Assembly (NCBI RefSeq): GCF_021646545.1
Contig: NZ_JAKIRP010000017.1
Location: 122,889 to 186,888, forward strand
Origin: Chitinophaga filiformis
GTDB taxonomy: Bacteria > Bacteroidota > Bacteroidia > Chitinophagales > Chitinophagaceae
Length of the DNA: 64,000 bases
Direction of reading: 5' to 3'
Shown: piece after piece, positions 42,323-50,922 of the stretch
Position numbering within the stretch: position 1 is the first letter of the stretch
How the letters are laid out: each line of letters starts with the position of its first letter
Program-made: the position numbers and the translations under genes
The notes under the pieces: generated by a model
What the model was told of the DNA's origin: nothing
The model's input: only the letters and a program-made list of their open reading frames with translations
The model's database searches: none

Positions 42323-43147
42323 ATGTTACTGCAAACAAGTACCTTACAATTGTTCCGCCCGAAGGAGGCAGATTCTCTTTATCGATTTCTGGACCTTGTA
42401 CAAGCCTGCAATGATCATAGTCATGCTACCAGGCTGCGTTACGTGTTTGACGGAGCTAAGTTCAATGACTACGTCTCAGCAGAAGAGTTGGAACAATCCT
42501 TTGCTTCACTGGAGAAACATTGGAGCGACGGGGATTTTGACAGGGATGTGATCCTCTCTACGGATAAGGATTCACCCCTATTTTCATTGGTGCATACAGA
42601 CCCATTCGAATACACGAATGAAGACAATGCAGCCTTCAGCTTCCGTAGTGGCAAACCATTGCTGCAGCCTGAAGGACACTTCTCCTACGAAGAGTTTCAC
42701 CATTTCTTTGTTACCGCTATCAGGGCTTATAAAGCCAGGTATGCTGCCGTATATGATACAGAACTCGAAACATTGATCTCTTTCGCCTCCTTTTATGGAG
42801 AAGTGGAAATGGATGAAGAAATATCTACTCCGGATATCGTAGTAAAAACGCCTGAGCATCTTACAACCCGCATCGGTAAGGTGATGGCTCCGGGACTTTT
42901 CAATCCCCTGGAAATACCCCCTGCCATTTACTGGTTCAATTACTGGAATGAAGATCAGGTAAAAACAGTAGGTGAGGAAAAAATAAAACAGGCAGCCTTT
43001 GACGTAATTGAGAAGCTTCCCGGCGGCGGTTACATCCTCATTGTGCAGAAAGAGAACTTCGACACGTACAATACGGCCCACCTCGAAAAACTAGCTGCCC
43101 TGTACGATTATTTTGATCTTTACACACTTCAACAGAACGCTTCCTAA
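42323..43147 (+). CDS. Protein of unknown function
   Basis: The 274-residue protein starts at ATG 42323, after the terminator at 42238-42277; an earlier in-frame ATG at 42212 lies before that hairpin and is unlikely. It has no signal peptide. It is mixed alpha/beta with many acidic residues and a Trp/Phe-rich part (PPAIYWFNYWNEDQV). The layout resembles immunity-type proteins (Imm52-like), but the match is loose and no toxin is near. Confidence 0.5.
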   Translation: MLLQTSTLQLFRPKEADSLYRFLDLVQACNDHSHATRLRYVFDGAKFNDYVSAEELEQSFASLEKHWSDGDFDRDVILSTDKDSPLFSLVHTDPFEYTNEDNAAFSFRSGKPLLQPEGHFSYEEFHHFFVTAIRAYKARYAAVYDTELETLISFASFYGEVEMDEEISTPDIVVKTPEHLTTRIGKVMAPGLFNPLEIPPAIYWFNYWNEDQVKTVGEEKIKQAAFDVIEKLPGGGYILIVQKENFDTYNTAHLEKLAALYDYFDLYTLQQNAS

Positions 43148-43494
43148 ACGGCTGACATTAATGGCGTGCCTGTGGCACGACCCCCTAACAAAACACCATT
43201 AACAAAACGCAATAGGACTCCTTTAGGAGCCCCGTGTTTGTAGCGCGGGGTGCAACCCCGGGGAAACGAATATACGGGCGTAACCCTGGAAACAAACGGA
43301 CAGGGTGCAACCCCGGGGGAAACGAATATATGGGGCGTAACCCCCGGGGGAAACAAACGTACGGGCGTAACCCTGGCAACAAATGTACGTGTGCAACCCC
43401 GGAAACAAACGTTCGCGTTGCAACCCCGAACAAACCCACGCCTCCCGGCTGGCGCAGATATTGTATCCCATCTGTATGACCAACAGGAAACATT
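43148..43494. repeat. Two-hairpin repeat element followed by degenerate tandem repeats
   Basis: At about 43217-43263 a small hairpin (CTCC TTTA GGAG) is followed by TGTTTGTAGCGCGGGG and a second hairpin (CGGGGTGCAACCCCG). The same pair, in the same order, occurs at 55071-55121. From 43257 to about 43440, seven imperfect units of 25-31 bases follow, each with AAAC(A/G)AA, then a GCAACCCCGG or GTAACCCTGG core. The region fills the gap between two plus-strand genes and codes for no protein. Confidence 0.8.
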
Positions 43495-44223
43495 ATGCCA
43501 GAAGGACCATCCATTGTGATATTAAAAGAGGAAGTAAAAGCTTTCACCGGGAAAAAGGTCATTGATGTGACCGGATATGCGAAAATAGATCTGGAGAGGA
43601 TCCGCGATAAAAAGATCATCGCTTTTAAAAGCTGGGGGAAACATTTTCTCGTCTGCTTCCGCGGCTTTACGATCAGGATACACTTACTGATGTTCGGTAC
43701 TTATCGTATCAACGAAAAAAAGAACAGCAACCCTGCACTGCATTTACAGTTTGATAACGGAGAACTGAATTTTTATACCTGCTCGGTGAGGTTCATTGAA
43801 GAGCCGCTGGATGAGGTGTATGACTGGAGTAGTGATGTGATGAATGAGCAGTGGGACCCGGCCAAAGCAATGGCCAAACTGAAGAAGATACCGGAAACCC
43901 TTGTGGCAGATGCCCTGCTGGACCAGGATATCTTCGCCGGCTCAGGCAATATTATCAAAAACGAAGTATTGTTCCGGATCAAAGTCCATCCTGCCAGTAA
44001 GATCGGAAACCTGCCCCTCAGGAAGAAGCGGGAACTGGTAAAGGAAGCCGTGAACTATAGTTTCGACTTCCTCCGTTGGAAGAAGGAATTTCAGCTGAAG
44101 GCACACTGGCTGGCGCATACCAGGAAGATCTGCCCCCGGTGTCATATTCCGCTCGTGAAGGAATATCTCGGTACCACCAACCGGCGCACCTTTTACTGCT
44201 CTAATTGCCAGGTTTTATATTGA
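43495..44223 (+). CDS. Endonuclease VIII/Fpg-type DNA glycosylase
   Basis: The 242-residue protein starts MPEGP, so after Met removal Pro2 is the catalytic base-excision nucleophile with Glu3 beside it. Lys in SWGKHFLVCF fits the conserved beta-elimination lysine, and the C-terminus has a four-cysteine zinc finger (CPRC...CSNC). The helix-two-turn-helix has the usual GSGNIIKNEVLFR. It removes oxidised bases and nicks the DNA. A terminator follows at 44249. Confidence 0.88.
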   Translation: MPEGPSIVILKEEVKAFTGKKVIDVTGYAKIDLERIRDKKIIAFKSWGKHFLVCFRGFTIRIHLLMFGTYRINEKKNSNPALHLQFDNGELNFYTCSVRFIEEPLDEVYDWSSDVMNEQWDPAKAMAKLKKIPETLVADALLDQDIFAGSGNIIKNEVLFRIKVHPASKIGNLPLRKKRELVKEAVNYSFDFLRWKKEFQLKAHWLAHTRKICPRCHIPLVKEYLGTTNRRTFYCSNCQVLY

Positions 44224-44248
44224 GCCGGGCTGGCATACCATCCTGCAA

Positions 44249-44285
44249 TAAAAAAGGCGTCCTGTGCCTTACAGAACGCCCTTTT
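44249..44285 (+). terminator. Terminator of the DNA glycosylase gene
   Basis: AAAAAAGGCGTCCTGT pairs with ACAGAACGCCCTTTT with few mismatches, with T-rich sequence after it. It also faces the convergent gene ending at 44300. Confidence 0.75.
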
Positions 44286-44299
44286 GAATACTTTCGATA

Positions 44300-45163
44300 T
44301 CATTTCCGGTACTTGTACCGTACTGTTCCCAACAGTTCCTTTTTCTTTCCATAACACTCTTCCTGGATCGGAAGGCCCCGTTCGTCATAGGTGTACCTCC
44401 AGATGGTATAGGTAGCCGTCTCGCCGTTCACTGTGGTCATAGCGCCGATCCTGTTCTTGGCATCATAGTCAAAAATATAGTCTGGCAGCATTTTCTTCCG
44501 GGTAGGAGAGTAGCGCACGATATCCGTCAATAAATTCTGATCATTGTACTTGTAATAGATGCGCCTGCCGCTGGCTCCCTTGCCGCTTTCCATCTCTTCA
44601 GCCACCAGCCCCAGTGAATCCAGCGTAAACTGGACAGTGGTGGAGTCTTCTATCTTATCTCCGTGAAAATGAATCATTTTTGATAAACGCCCCAGGCTGT
44701 CATACTGATAACGCCTTGTTTCAGTGAATTTATACTTCGATTTCGGCTCATACGAAGTAAGGTATACTTCCCTGATCTTCGCACTCGTATCGTTAGTATT
44801 ACGCATGTAAATGACGGTCGTAATAACGCTGCGGGTGCTGTCTACGGTCTTTGTCAGCTTACCCTTGGTAGAAAAGTAGGAGGTCATTACGGAATAGCCG
44901 GTAGCGCGCGAAACAGTCGTGGACCGGATCTGCCGGTAATTGGCGAGTATCTCACGCTGACAGCGGAAATCGTTATCTGATTCCTGGCCGGCGTCAAAGC
45001 TCTGAACCAGTTGCACAGTGATCTTATTTTCTTTTAACAGGGCCATATTAGCCTCGGTACGGGCGGTATTGACGATGTCCTGGTAATAGTATTGGGCGGA
45101 AACAGACAGCTTTAACCCAAGCAATGCTGTGAAAAGCAATAAAATGGTTTTTCTCGTGTACAT
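44300..45163 (-). CDS. Secreted YD-repeat protein
   Basis: The 287-residue protein has a signal peptide (residues 1-23, ending SVSAQ). From about residue 145 to the end there are several YD/RHS-type units: RYQYDSLGRLSKMIHFHG, KYNDQNLLTDIVRY, DYDAKNRIGAMTTV, RYTYDERGLPIQEE. It is too short to form the full RHS shell and lacks a toxin domain. A shorter relative is at 7802-8383. The role is unknown. Confidence 0.68.
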   Translation of the reverse strand: MYTRKTILLLFTALLGLKLSVSAQYYYQDIVNTARTEANMALLKENKITVQLVQSFDAGQESDNDFRCQREILANYRQIRSTTVSRATGYSVMTSYFSTKGKLTKTVDSTRSVITTVIYMRNTNDTSAKIREVYLTSYEPKSKYKFTETRRYQYDSLGRLSKMIHFHGDKIEDSTTVQFTLDSLGLVAEEMESGKGASGRRIYYKYNDQNLLTDIVRYSPTRKKMLPDYIFDYDAKNRIGAMTTVNGETATYTIWRYTYDERGLPIQEECYGKKKELLGTVRYKYRK

Positions 45164-45254
45164 ATTAGATACAAAAATAATGATTCAGGAACATTCGGTA
45201 GTTCATTTCTGTAAAGATAATTTTTATATTTACCATCTATAACCTATAAGATAC

Positions 45255-46253
45255 TTGAAAACACAACCTCTAAGGAAAGAAACGAACTGCCTCAATTGTG
45301 GAACGGATGTTCCGGGCAGATATTGTACAAATTGCGGTCAGGAAAATATTGCCCCCCATGAAAGCTTCGGCCACCTGGTAAAGGAATTTGCTGCCGATAT
45401 AGTACATTACGATTCCAAAACACTGCTGACATTCAAGTATTTATTCACCAAACCGGGCTTTATTACCAGGGAGTATACCGCCGGTAAACGGGTGAAATTT
45501 GTACACCCTATCAAACTGTATATTTTTTCATCCTTCGTTTTTTTCTTTTTTTACTTTACACTGACGTCCCACAGCAATGATGAGTCACTTGATAAACTTG
45601 ATAAAGATGCCAGAGAGCAGGTAGAGACTGCCCGCCGACAGAATAAGGAGGTCTATGCAAATCTTCCCGATTCTATCAAGAGAGGTGACCTTTCTACAGG
45701 CGACTGGTTCAGAAGGCTGAACGCCATTGACTCCAAAAAACAGTACGACTCCCTGCAGCAATCACTGCCTGTACAATATCGTGACAACCGTATTCAACGT
45801 AAAATGGCCCGGTATTATTTTTCTGCCAACAGGGATGGAGAAGGCCAGACTAAGGAGGAAAAAAATCATGCCCAGGAAGAGCTGTTCCAGCACAACTATC
45901 CAAAAATGGTGTTTGTGTTGCTGCCGCTTTTTGCGCTATATCTGAGATGGATGTACGATAAGAAGAAATGGTTTTATGCAGATCATGCCGTTTTCTCTGT
46001 GCATATCCACGTATTTTTCTTTATATTTTTTCTGGTATGTACAGCCCTGGATGCGCTCTTTCATTCGGAAATCTTTACCAGCTGGGGACTGCTCGCTATA
46101 TTTGCATACCTGGTAATAGCCCTGAAGAACACGTACGGGCAGTCATGGGGAAAGACACTCCTCAAAGGCTTCCTGGTAACACTGGTTTACCTGATTACGT
46201 TATTAATAGTATTTGTAGGTTTTGTCTTTACGATGACGGTATTAATTGCGTAA
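45255..46253 (+). CDS. DUF3667 family zinc-ribbon membrane protein
   Basis: The 332-residue protein starts at TTG 45255, as no in-frame ATG precedes the conserved part. It has a zinc ribbon at the N-terminus (CLNCGTDVPGRYCTNCGQ), the family motif DIVHYDSKTLLTFKYLFTKPGFITREYTAGKR, one membrane segment near 92-103, a soluble loop (about 110-210), and four more membrane segments. DUF3667 proteins are common in Bacteroidota; the function is unknown. It ends 8 bases before the enoyl-CoA hydratase gene. Confidence 0.82.
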   Translation: MKTQPLRKETNCLNCGTDVPGRYCTNCGQENIAPHESFGHLVKEFAADIVHYDSKTLLTFKYLFTKPGFITREYTAGKRVKFVHPIKLYIFSSFVFFFFYFTLTSHSNDESLDKLDKDAREQVETARRQNKEVYANLPDSIKRGDLSTGDWFRRLNAIDSKKQYDSLQQSLPVQYRDNRIQRKMARYYFSANRDGEGQTKEEKNHAQEELFQHNYPKMVFVLLPLFALYLRWMYDKKKWFYADHAVFSVHIHVFFFIFFLVCTALDALFHSEIFTSWGLLAIFAYLVIALKNTYGQSWGKTLLKGFLVTLVYLITLLIVFVGFVFTMTVLIA

Positions 46254-46261
46254 CTTAGGGA

Positions 46262-47041
46262 ATGCAACCAGAATATATTATCATACACCACGAAGTGGCG
46301 CCCTATGTGGCCCATATCCAGTTAAACCGCCCCAAAGAACTGAATGCGCTGAACCTTGAACTGATGGCAGAACTCAGGGACGCATTGAAAGCATTGGACG
46401 CGGACGACAACGTACGGGTTATTATTATCAGCGGTAATGAAAAAGCATTCGCTGCGGGCGCAGACATAAAACAGATGGCAGGTAAGACTGCAATGGATAT
46501 GTATAACATAGACCAATTCAGTACCTGGGACACAATAAAAAAAACTAAGAAGCCGTTGATAGCGGCAGTAAGCGGTTTCGCGCTGGGTGGGGGATGTGAG
46601 CTGGTTATGCTTTGCGATATGATCATAGCCAGTGAAACAGCGCGCTTCGGACAACCAGAAATAAAAATAGGCGTCATGCCAGGAGCCGGCGGTACACAAC
46701 GTCTTACCCGTGCAGTAGGTAAGGCGCTCGCCATGGAAATGGTATTGACAGGCCGTTTTATCACCGCAGAAGAAGCATTGCGCGCAGGTCTTATCAACCG
46801 GGTGGTACCGGTGGAACTCTTCCTGAAAGAAGCCATCCAACTGGCTTCAGAAGTAGCTGCTCTCAGTCCGCTGGCAGTGAAAATGGCCAAAGAATCCGTA
46901 TTAAAAGCATTTGACAGCACACTGGAAGAAGGGCTGCATTTTGAACGTAAAAACTTCTATCTCCTGTTTGCCTCCGAAGATCAGAAAGAAGGCATGCAGG
47001 CTTTTGTTGATAAGAGAATACCTGTATTTAAAGGAAAATAA
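46262..47041 (+). CDS. Enoyl-CoA hydratase/isomerase (crotonase family)
   Basis: The 259-residue protein matches typical short-chain enoyl-CoA hydratases in length and motifs: AAGADIKQM for the CoA-binding loop, GFALGGGCEL with Glu113 and GQPEIKIGVMPGAGGTQRL with Glu133, the two catalytic glutamates. It hydrates 2-enoyl-CoA in beta-oxidation or aromatic degradation. It follows the DUF3667 gene by 8 bases, so it is likely in the same transcript though the functions seem unrelated. Confidence 0.9.
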   Translation: MQPEYIIIHHEVAPYVAHIQLNRPKELNALNLELMAELRDALKALDADDNVRVIIISGNEKAFAAGADIKQMAGKTAMDMYNIDQFSTWDTIKKTKKPLIAAVSGFALGGGCELVMLCDMIIASETARFGQPEIKIGVMPGAGGTQRLTRAVGKALAMEMVLTGRFITAEEALRAGLINRVVPVELFLKEAIQLASEVAALSPLAVKMAKESVLKAFDSTLEEGLHFERKNFYLLFASEDQKEGMQAFVDKRIPVFKGK

Positions 47042-47117
47042 CATGCGTATTACCGACAGGATCATGCTCTGAACATATACACCCGTAATACACAATTAGC
47101 AATTCGTAATAGAGACC

Positions 47118-47639
47118 ATGACCATGAACAAACACCTGGCAGCACTGTATGTCGTAGCTGCCTGTATTTTAGGATGTAAAGAACCGGCTGTCACCAACGG
47201 AGAAGAAAAAGGAACTACACCTCTGCCTACAACAGACACTATGATGGCTGTAGCCGACACCATTGAACCCACCCAGGTAGCTTCCTGGCAAGCTTTTGAG
47301 CAGTTTGAAGGTAAGTATGTAGCAGAAAGCGGCATGTTGGAGAGAGAGCCGCTGAAATCGCGTATCCAGGCATTACTGGACACCAACAGCCGCGCTTTTG
47401 CAGAACGCTTTGATGTTACTCCTCCGGTAGAAGTGGAAAATGATATCCTCTACAACCAGGGATGTCGCAGACACTTTTGCGGTGGCGATGAAGCCGCACT
47501 GGCCATTGATATGCGCAGGGATGTCATCTACGTAGGTATCGCCATAAATGGCGCCGTAAAGCTGTATAGTGAAAGGAATGATTCTGCTTTTCCTGAGAAA
47601 TTATTACGCTGGAAACTCAAGTTCCCTTCATTGAACTAA
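47118..47639 (+). CDS. Putative lipoprotein of unknown function
   Basis: The 173-residue protein has a lipoprotein signal with Cys20 in ILGCKEP, a Thr/Pro-rich linker (about 25-50), and a compact C-terminal domain with two cysteines in NQGCRRHFCGGDEAALAIDMRRDVIYVGI. The domain looks like small heme- or calcium-independent binding domains of other envelope lipoproteins, but no family is clear. A strong terminator follows. Confidence 0.6.
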   Translation: MTMNKHLAALYVVAACILGCKEPAVTNGEEKGTTPLPTTDTMMAVADTIEPTQVASWQAFEQFEGKYVAESGMLEREPLKSRIQALLDTNSRAFAERFDVTPPVEVENDILYNQGCRRHFCGGDEAALAIDMRRDVIYVGIAINGAVKLYSERNDSAFPEKLLRWKLKFPSLN

Positions 47640-47701
47640 GGTTAAATATGAGCTGTTCCCCGGATGGATCTTACTTAGATAAATCCCCCGGCTAGCAATA
47701 A

Positions 47702-47736
47702 AAAGCGGCCGTACCAATGTCTGGTACGGCCGCTTT
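47702..47736. terminator. Bidirectional terminator
   Basis: A perfect 15-base stem (AAAGCGGCCGTACCA / TGGTACGGCCGCTTT) with a 5-base loop lies between convergent genes ending at 47639 and 47755. Confidence 0.88.
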
Positions 47737-47754
47737 CGTTAACACTTTATTCTT

Positions 47755-50013
47755 TTAATTGAACTTTTTCTTCAGCTCCATCAGTTTCGCCTGGAAATCA
47801 TTCAGCGGAGCTTGTGCAGCCTGTTTCGAAGGCTTGCCACCGTCCCTTTTTTCTTTCCGCTGACCACCGCCGCCGGCGCCCTGCGCTTCATTGTCCTTCA
47901 TGGACAGGGAAATACGCTTACGTGCAGGATCCACTTCCAGTACCGTTACCGTTACTTTCTGGTTCAGTTTTACAGCTTCATTCGGATTGCTGATAAACTT
48001 GTTGCTCAGATGGGAGATATGCACCAGACCATCCTGTTTTACACCAATGTCCACGAATGCACCGAAGTTGGTGATGTTGGTCACTACTCCCGGTAAGGTC
48101 ATGCCTACCTTCAGATCATCCATGGTACGGATGCCTTCCGCATATTCGAAGATCGCGATCTCGTCGCGTGGGTCACGGCTCGGTTTATCCAGCTCTTTCA
48201 GGATGTCTTCCAGGGTCAGTAAACCTACTTCTTCACTTACATATTCCTTCGGATTGATCTTCTTACGCAGCTCTTCCTTCGTCATCAGGTCCTGAACAGT
48301 ACACTGCTGTTTGGCAGCCATGTTCTCGATCAGTGAATAACGCTCAGGGTGCACTGCCGAGTTGTCCAGCGGATTGTCCCCGTTCTCGATACGGAGGAAC
48401 CCTGCGCACTGTTCAAACGCTTTGTCGCCCAGACGGGTCACTTTCTTCAGCTGTAAACGGTTCCTGAAGGCACCGTTCTCTTTGCGGTATTTCACGATGT
48501 TTTCAGCCAGAGAGGGGCCCAGACCAGATACATATGCCAGCAGGTGTTTGGACGCTGTGTTGAGGTTCACACCTACATTGTTCACGCAGCTTATCACCAC
48601 CCTGTCAAGGCTTTGTTTCAGGCTGGATTGGTTTACATCGTGCTGGTACTGACCTACACCGATCGCTTTCGGATCTATTTTCACCAGTTCTGCCAGCGGA
48701 TCTATCAGCCTGCGGCCAATAGATACGGCGCCACGTACAGTTACATCGAAATCAGGGAATTCTTCTCTCGCTACTTCAGAAGCAGAATATACAGAAGCAC
48801 CGCTTTCATTTACCATGAAAACGTTGATCTTCTTACCAAAGTCGATCTTCTTCACAAATTCCTCTGTCTCACGGCCTGCAGTACCATTACCCACGGCGAT
48901 GGCAGCAGTATCGTATTTCTCCGCCCATCTTTTCAGCAGGGCTTCAGCATCGTCTCTCTTGTAGTTTTTCTCCAGCGGATAAATTACATCGTTGTCCAGC
49001 ATATTGCCCTGGTTGTCCAGTGCTACTACTTTACAACCGGTTCTGTAACCCGGGTCAATGGCAATCACCGCTTTAGGTCCTAACGGAGCGGCCAGCAATA
49101 ACTGGCGCAGGTTTTCGGCGAATACTTCTATCGCTTCAGCGTCTGCCTGCTCTTTACCTAAGGCACGGAACTCGTTCTCCAGTGACGGACGAAGCAGACG
49201 TTTGTAAGAGTCTGCACCCGCTTTTTTCACCTGCTCGCTGCTGGCGTTATTACCGGTTACGAACTGTTTATCTATGATGGATGTCGCGTCTTCTTCAGCG
49301 GGGCTGATAGTGGCATACAGGAAACCTTCTGACTCACCACGCAGGATAGCCAGCACCCTGTGTGAAGGGATAGCGCTGATCTCTTCGCTGAAATCAAAAT
49401 AGTCTTTGTACTTGGCGCCCTCTTCTTCCTTACCCTCTATCACTTTGGATGTCAGTACGGCAGTATGGGTAAAGAGTTTACGCAGTTTATCACGCAGTTC
49501 GGCATTTTCGTTGATCCATTCTGCCATGATATCGCGTGCGCCTTTCAGTGCTTCTTCTGTAGATGCCACCTGCTCATTCAGGAACTGCTCTGCAGCGCTT
49601 TGCGGCGCATTCTCCTGCTGTTCGAAGATCAGTTTGGCCAGCGGCTCCAGACCTTTTTCGATAGCCTGCGTACCTCTGGTCTTGCGTTTTGGTTTATATG
49701 GGAGGTAAATGTCTTCCAGTTCTGTGAGTGCCCAGGTGTTTTCAAGTTTGCCCAGCAGCTCAGGAGTCATTTTCTCCTGGTCTGTAATGGTTTTGATGAT
49801 GAAAGCGCGGCGTTCATCCACTTCCTGGTAGCGTTTCTGGAGATCTTCGATCTTCCCGATCTGTACCTCGTCCAGACTACCGGTCACTTCCTTACGGTAG
49901 CGACTGATGAATGGCACGGTGGACCCTTCCGCCAGCAAATTCATGGTGTTCTCCGCTTGTCGCGCTGAGATGTTCAGCTCCGCTGAAATTAGCGCAATGT
50001 GTTTGCTATTCAT
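47755..50013 (-). CDS. tex: Tex-type RNA-binding transcription accessory protein
   Basis: The 752-residue protein has the full Tex plan: N-terminal helical domain (TVPFISRYRKEVTGSLDE), the YqgF/RNase H-like domain (AVIAIDPGYRTGCKVVALD), the helix-hairpin-helix part (NLNTASKHLLAYVSGLGPSLAENIVKYR), and an S1 RNA-binding domain at about 632-706. A glycine- and lysine-rich tail follows. Tex, like eukaryotic Spt6, binds nucleic acid and RNA polymerase. It is transcribed alone from the promoter at 50056-50089. Confidence 0.95.
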   Translation of the reverse strand: MNSKHIALISAELNISARQAENTMNLLAEGSTVPFISRYRKEVTGSLDEVQIGKIEDLQKRYQEVDERRAFIIKTITDQEKMTPELLGKLENTWALTELEDIYLPYKPKRKTRGTQAIEKGLEPLAKLIFEQQENAPQSAAEQFLNEQVASTEEALKGARDIMAEWINENAELRDKLRKLFTHTAVLTSKVIEGKEEEGAKYKDYFDFSEEISAIPSHRVLAILRGESEGFLYATISPAEEDATSIIDKQFVTGNNASSEQVKKAGADSYKRLLRPSLENEFRALGKEQADAEAIEVFAENLRQLLLAAPLGPKAVIAIDPGYRTGCKVVALDNQGNMLDNDVIYPLEKNYKRDDAEALLKRWAEKYDTAAIAVGNGTAGRETEEFVKKIDFGKKINVFMVNESGASVYSASEVAREEFPDFDVTVRGAVSIGRRLIDPLAELVKIDPKAIGVGQYQHDVNQSSLKQSLDRVVISCVNNVGVNLNTASKHLLAYVSGLGPSLAENIVKYRKENGAFRNRLQLKKVTRLGDKAFEQCAGFLRIENGDNPLDNSAVHPERYSLIENMAAKQQCTVQDLMTKEELRKKINPKEYVSEEVGLLTLEDILKELDKPSRDPRDEIAIFEYAEGIRTMDDLKVGMTLPGVVTNITNFGAFVDIGVKQDGLVHISHLSNKFISNPNEAVKLNQKVTVTVLEVDPARKRISLSMKDNEAQGAGGGGQRKEKRDGGKPSKQAAQAPLNDFQAKLMELKKKFN

Positions 50014-50055
50014 GAATTAAAAATTAGTAGTTTTCCGGTTAACCAAAACCGGCGG

Positions 50056-50089
50056 CAAATGTAACTAAAATGCCCTTTCTGTCAACAAA
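50056..50089 (-). promoter_or_regulatory. Promoter of tex
   Basis: On the minus strand a -33 TTTG is followed after 22 bases by TACATTTG, an exact TAnnTTTG. The ATG at 50013 lies 42 bases after the element. Confidence 0.6.
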
Positions 50090-50137
50090 AAGAAATTAAC
50101 ATAAATCCCATACAGACGTCCCCCTGCGGGAATTCTT

Positions 50138-50145
50138 TATATTTG
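50138..50145 (+). promoter_or_regulatory. -7 element at the mazG start
   Basis: TATATTTG matches TAnnTTTG exactly and ends only 4 bases before the ATG at 50150. If used, the mRNA would begin at or very near the start codon. No clear -33 TTTG is present. Confidence 0.45.
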
Positions 50146-50149
50146 ACAG

Positions 50150-50917
50150 ATGGAAAATAATTCGGCCTTCAACCGCCTGCTGGAAATCATGGATGATTTG
50201 CGTGAAAAATGCCCCTGGGACAGGAAACAAACCATCCAGACACTCCGTCAGCAAACCATAGAAGAACTATACGAACTGGCAGATGCGATCACTGACCAGG
50301 ACTGGAAAGCAATAAAAGAAGAACTGGGAGATCTGCTCCTGCACATCGTATTTTACGCAAAGATCGGTAAAGAGCAGCAGCAATTTACTATGGATGATGT
50401 CATTAATGGCATCTGTGAAAAGCTCATCTACCGCCACCCGCATATCTATGGCGACGTAAAGGTGGAAAATGAAGAAGAAGTCAAACAAAACTGGGAGAAA
50501 CTGAAACTGAAGGAAGGCAAGACCTCCGTACTCAGCGGTGTGCCCGTATCCCTGCCGGCCCTCGTAAAAGCCATGCGCCTCCAGTCCAAAGCCAAACAGG
50601 TAGGTTTTGAATGGGATAATATCGACCAGGTATGGGATAAGGTCAAAGAAGAAATAGAAGAATTGCATGAAGTGGTTCGGCAGGGACAGCCTGACCAAAT
50701 AGAGGACGAATTTGGCGATGTTTTGTTCTCTCTGGTGAACTACTCCCGCTTCCTGAAAGTAGACGCCGAAAACGCCCTGGAACGCACCAATAAGAAGTTT
50801 ATACGCCGCTTCCGGCAGATGGAACAAATGGCAACAGCACAGGGTAAAACGCTCGATGAAATGTCATTGACGGAAATGGACGGCCTCTGGAACGAAGTGA
50901 AAAAATCAGAAAAATAA
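50150..50917 (+). CDS. mazG: MazG nucleoside triphosphate pyrophosphohydrolase
   Basis: The 255-residue protein has two MazG-type helical domains: CPWDRKQTIQTLRQQTIEELYELADAI with EELGDLLLHIVFYAKIG in the first half, and VKEEIEELHEV with EDEFGDVLFSLVNYSRF in the second. The Glu/Asp clusters bind magnesium. The enzyme hydrolyses NTPs, mainly non-standard ones or those made in stress, to NMP and pyrophosphate. It ends 5 bases before the histidine kinase gene, so the two are likely co-transcribed. Confidence 0.94.
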   Translation: MENNSAFNRLLEIMDDLREKCPWDRKQTIQTLRQQTIEELYELADAITDQDWKAIKEELGDLLLHIVFYAKIGKEQQQFTMDDVINGICEKLIYRHPHIYGDVKVENEEEVKQNWEKLKLKEGKTSVLSGVPVSLPALVKAMRLQSKAKQVGFEWDNIDQVWDKVKEEIEELHEVVRQGQPDQIEDEFGDVLFSLVNYSRFLKVDAENALERTNKKFIRRFRQMEQMATAQGKTLDEMSLTEMDGLWNEVKKSEK

Positions 50918-50922
50918 AGAAG

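Noticed and set aside
43185..43619. Open frames on both strands over the 43 kb repeats
   Set aside because: They translate the repeats into periodic peptides and overlap the real glycosylase start; no sign of true coding.
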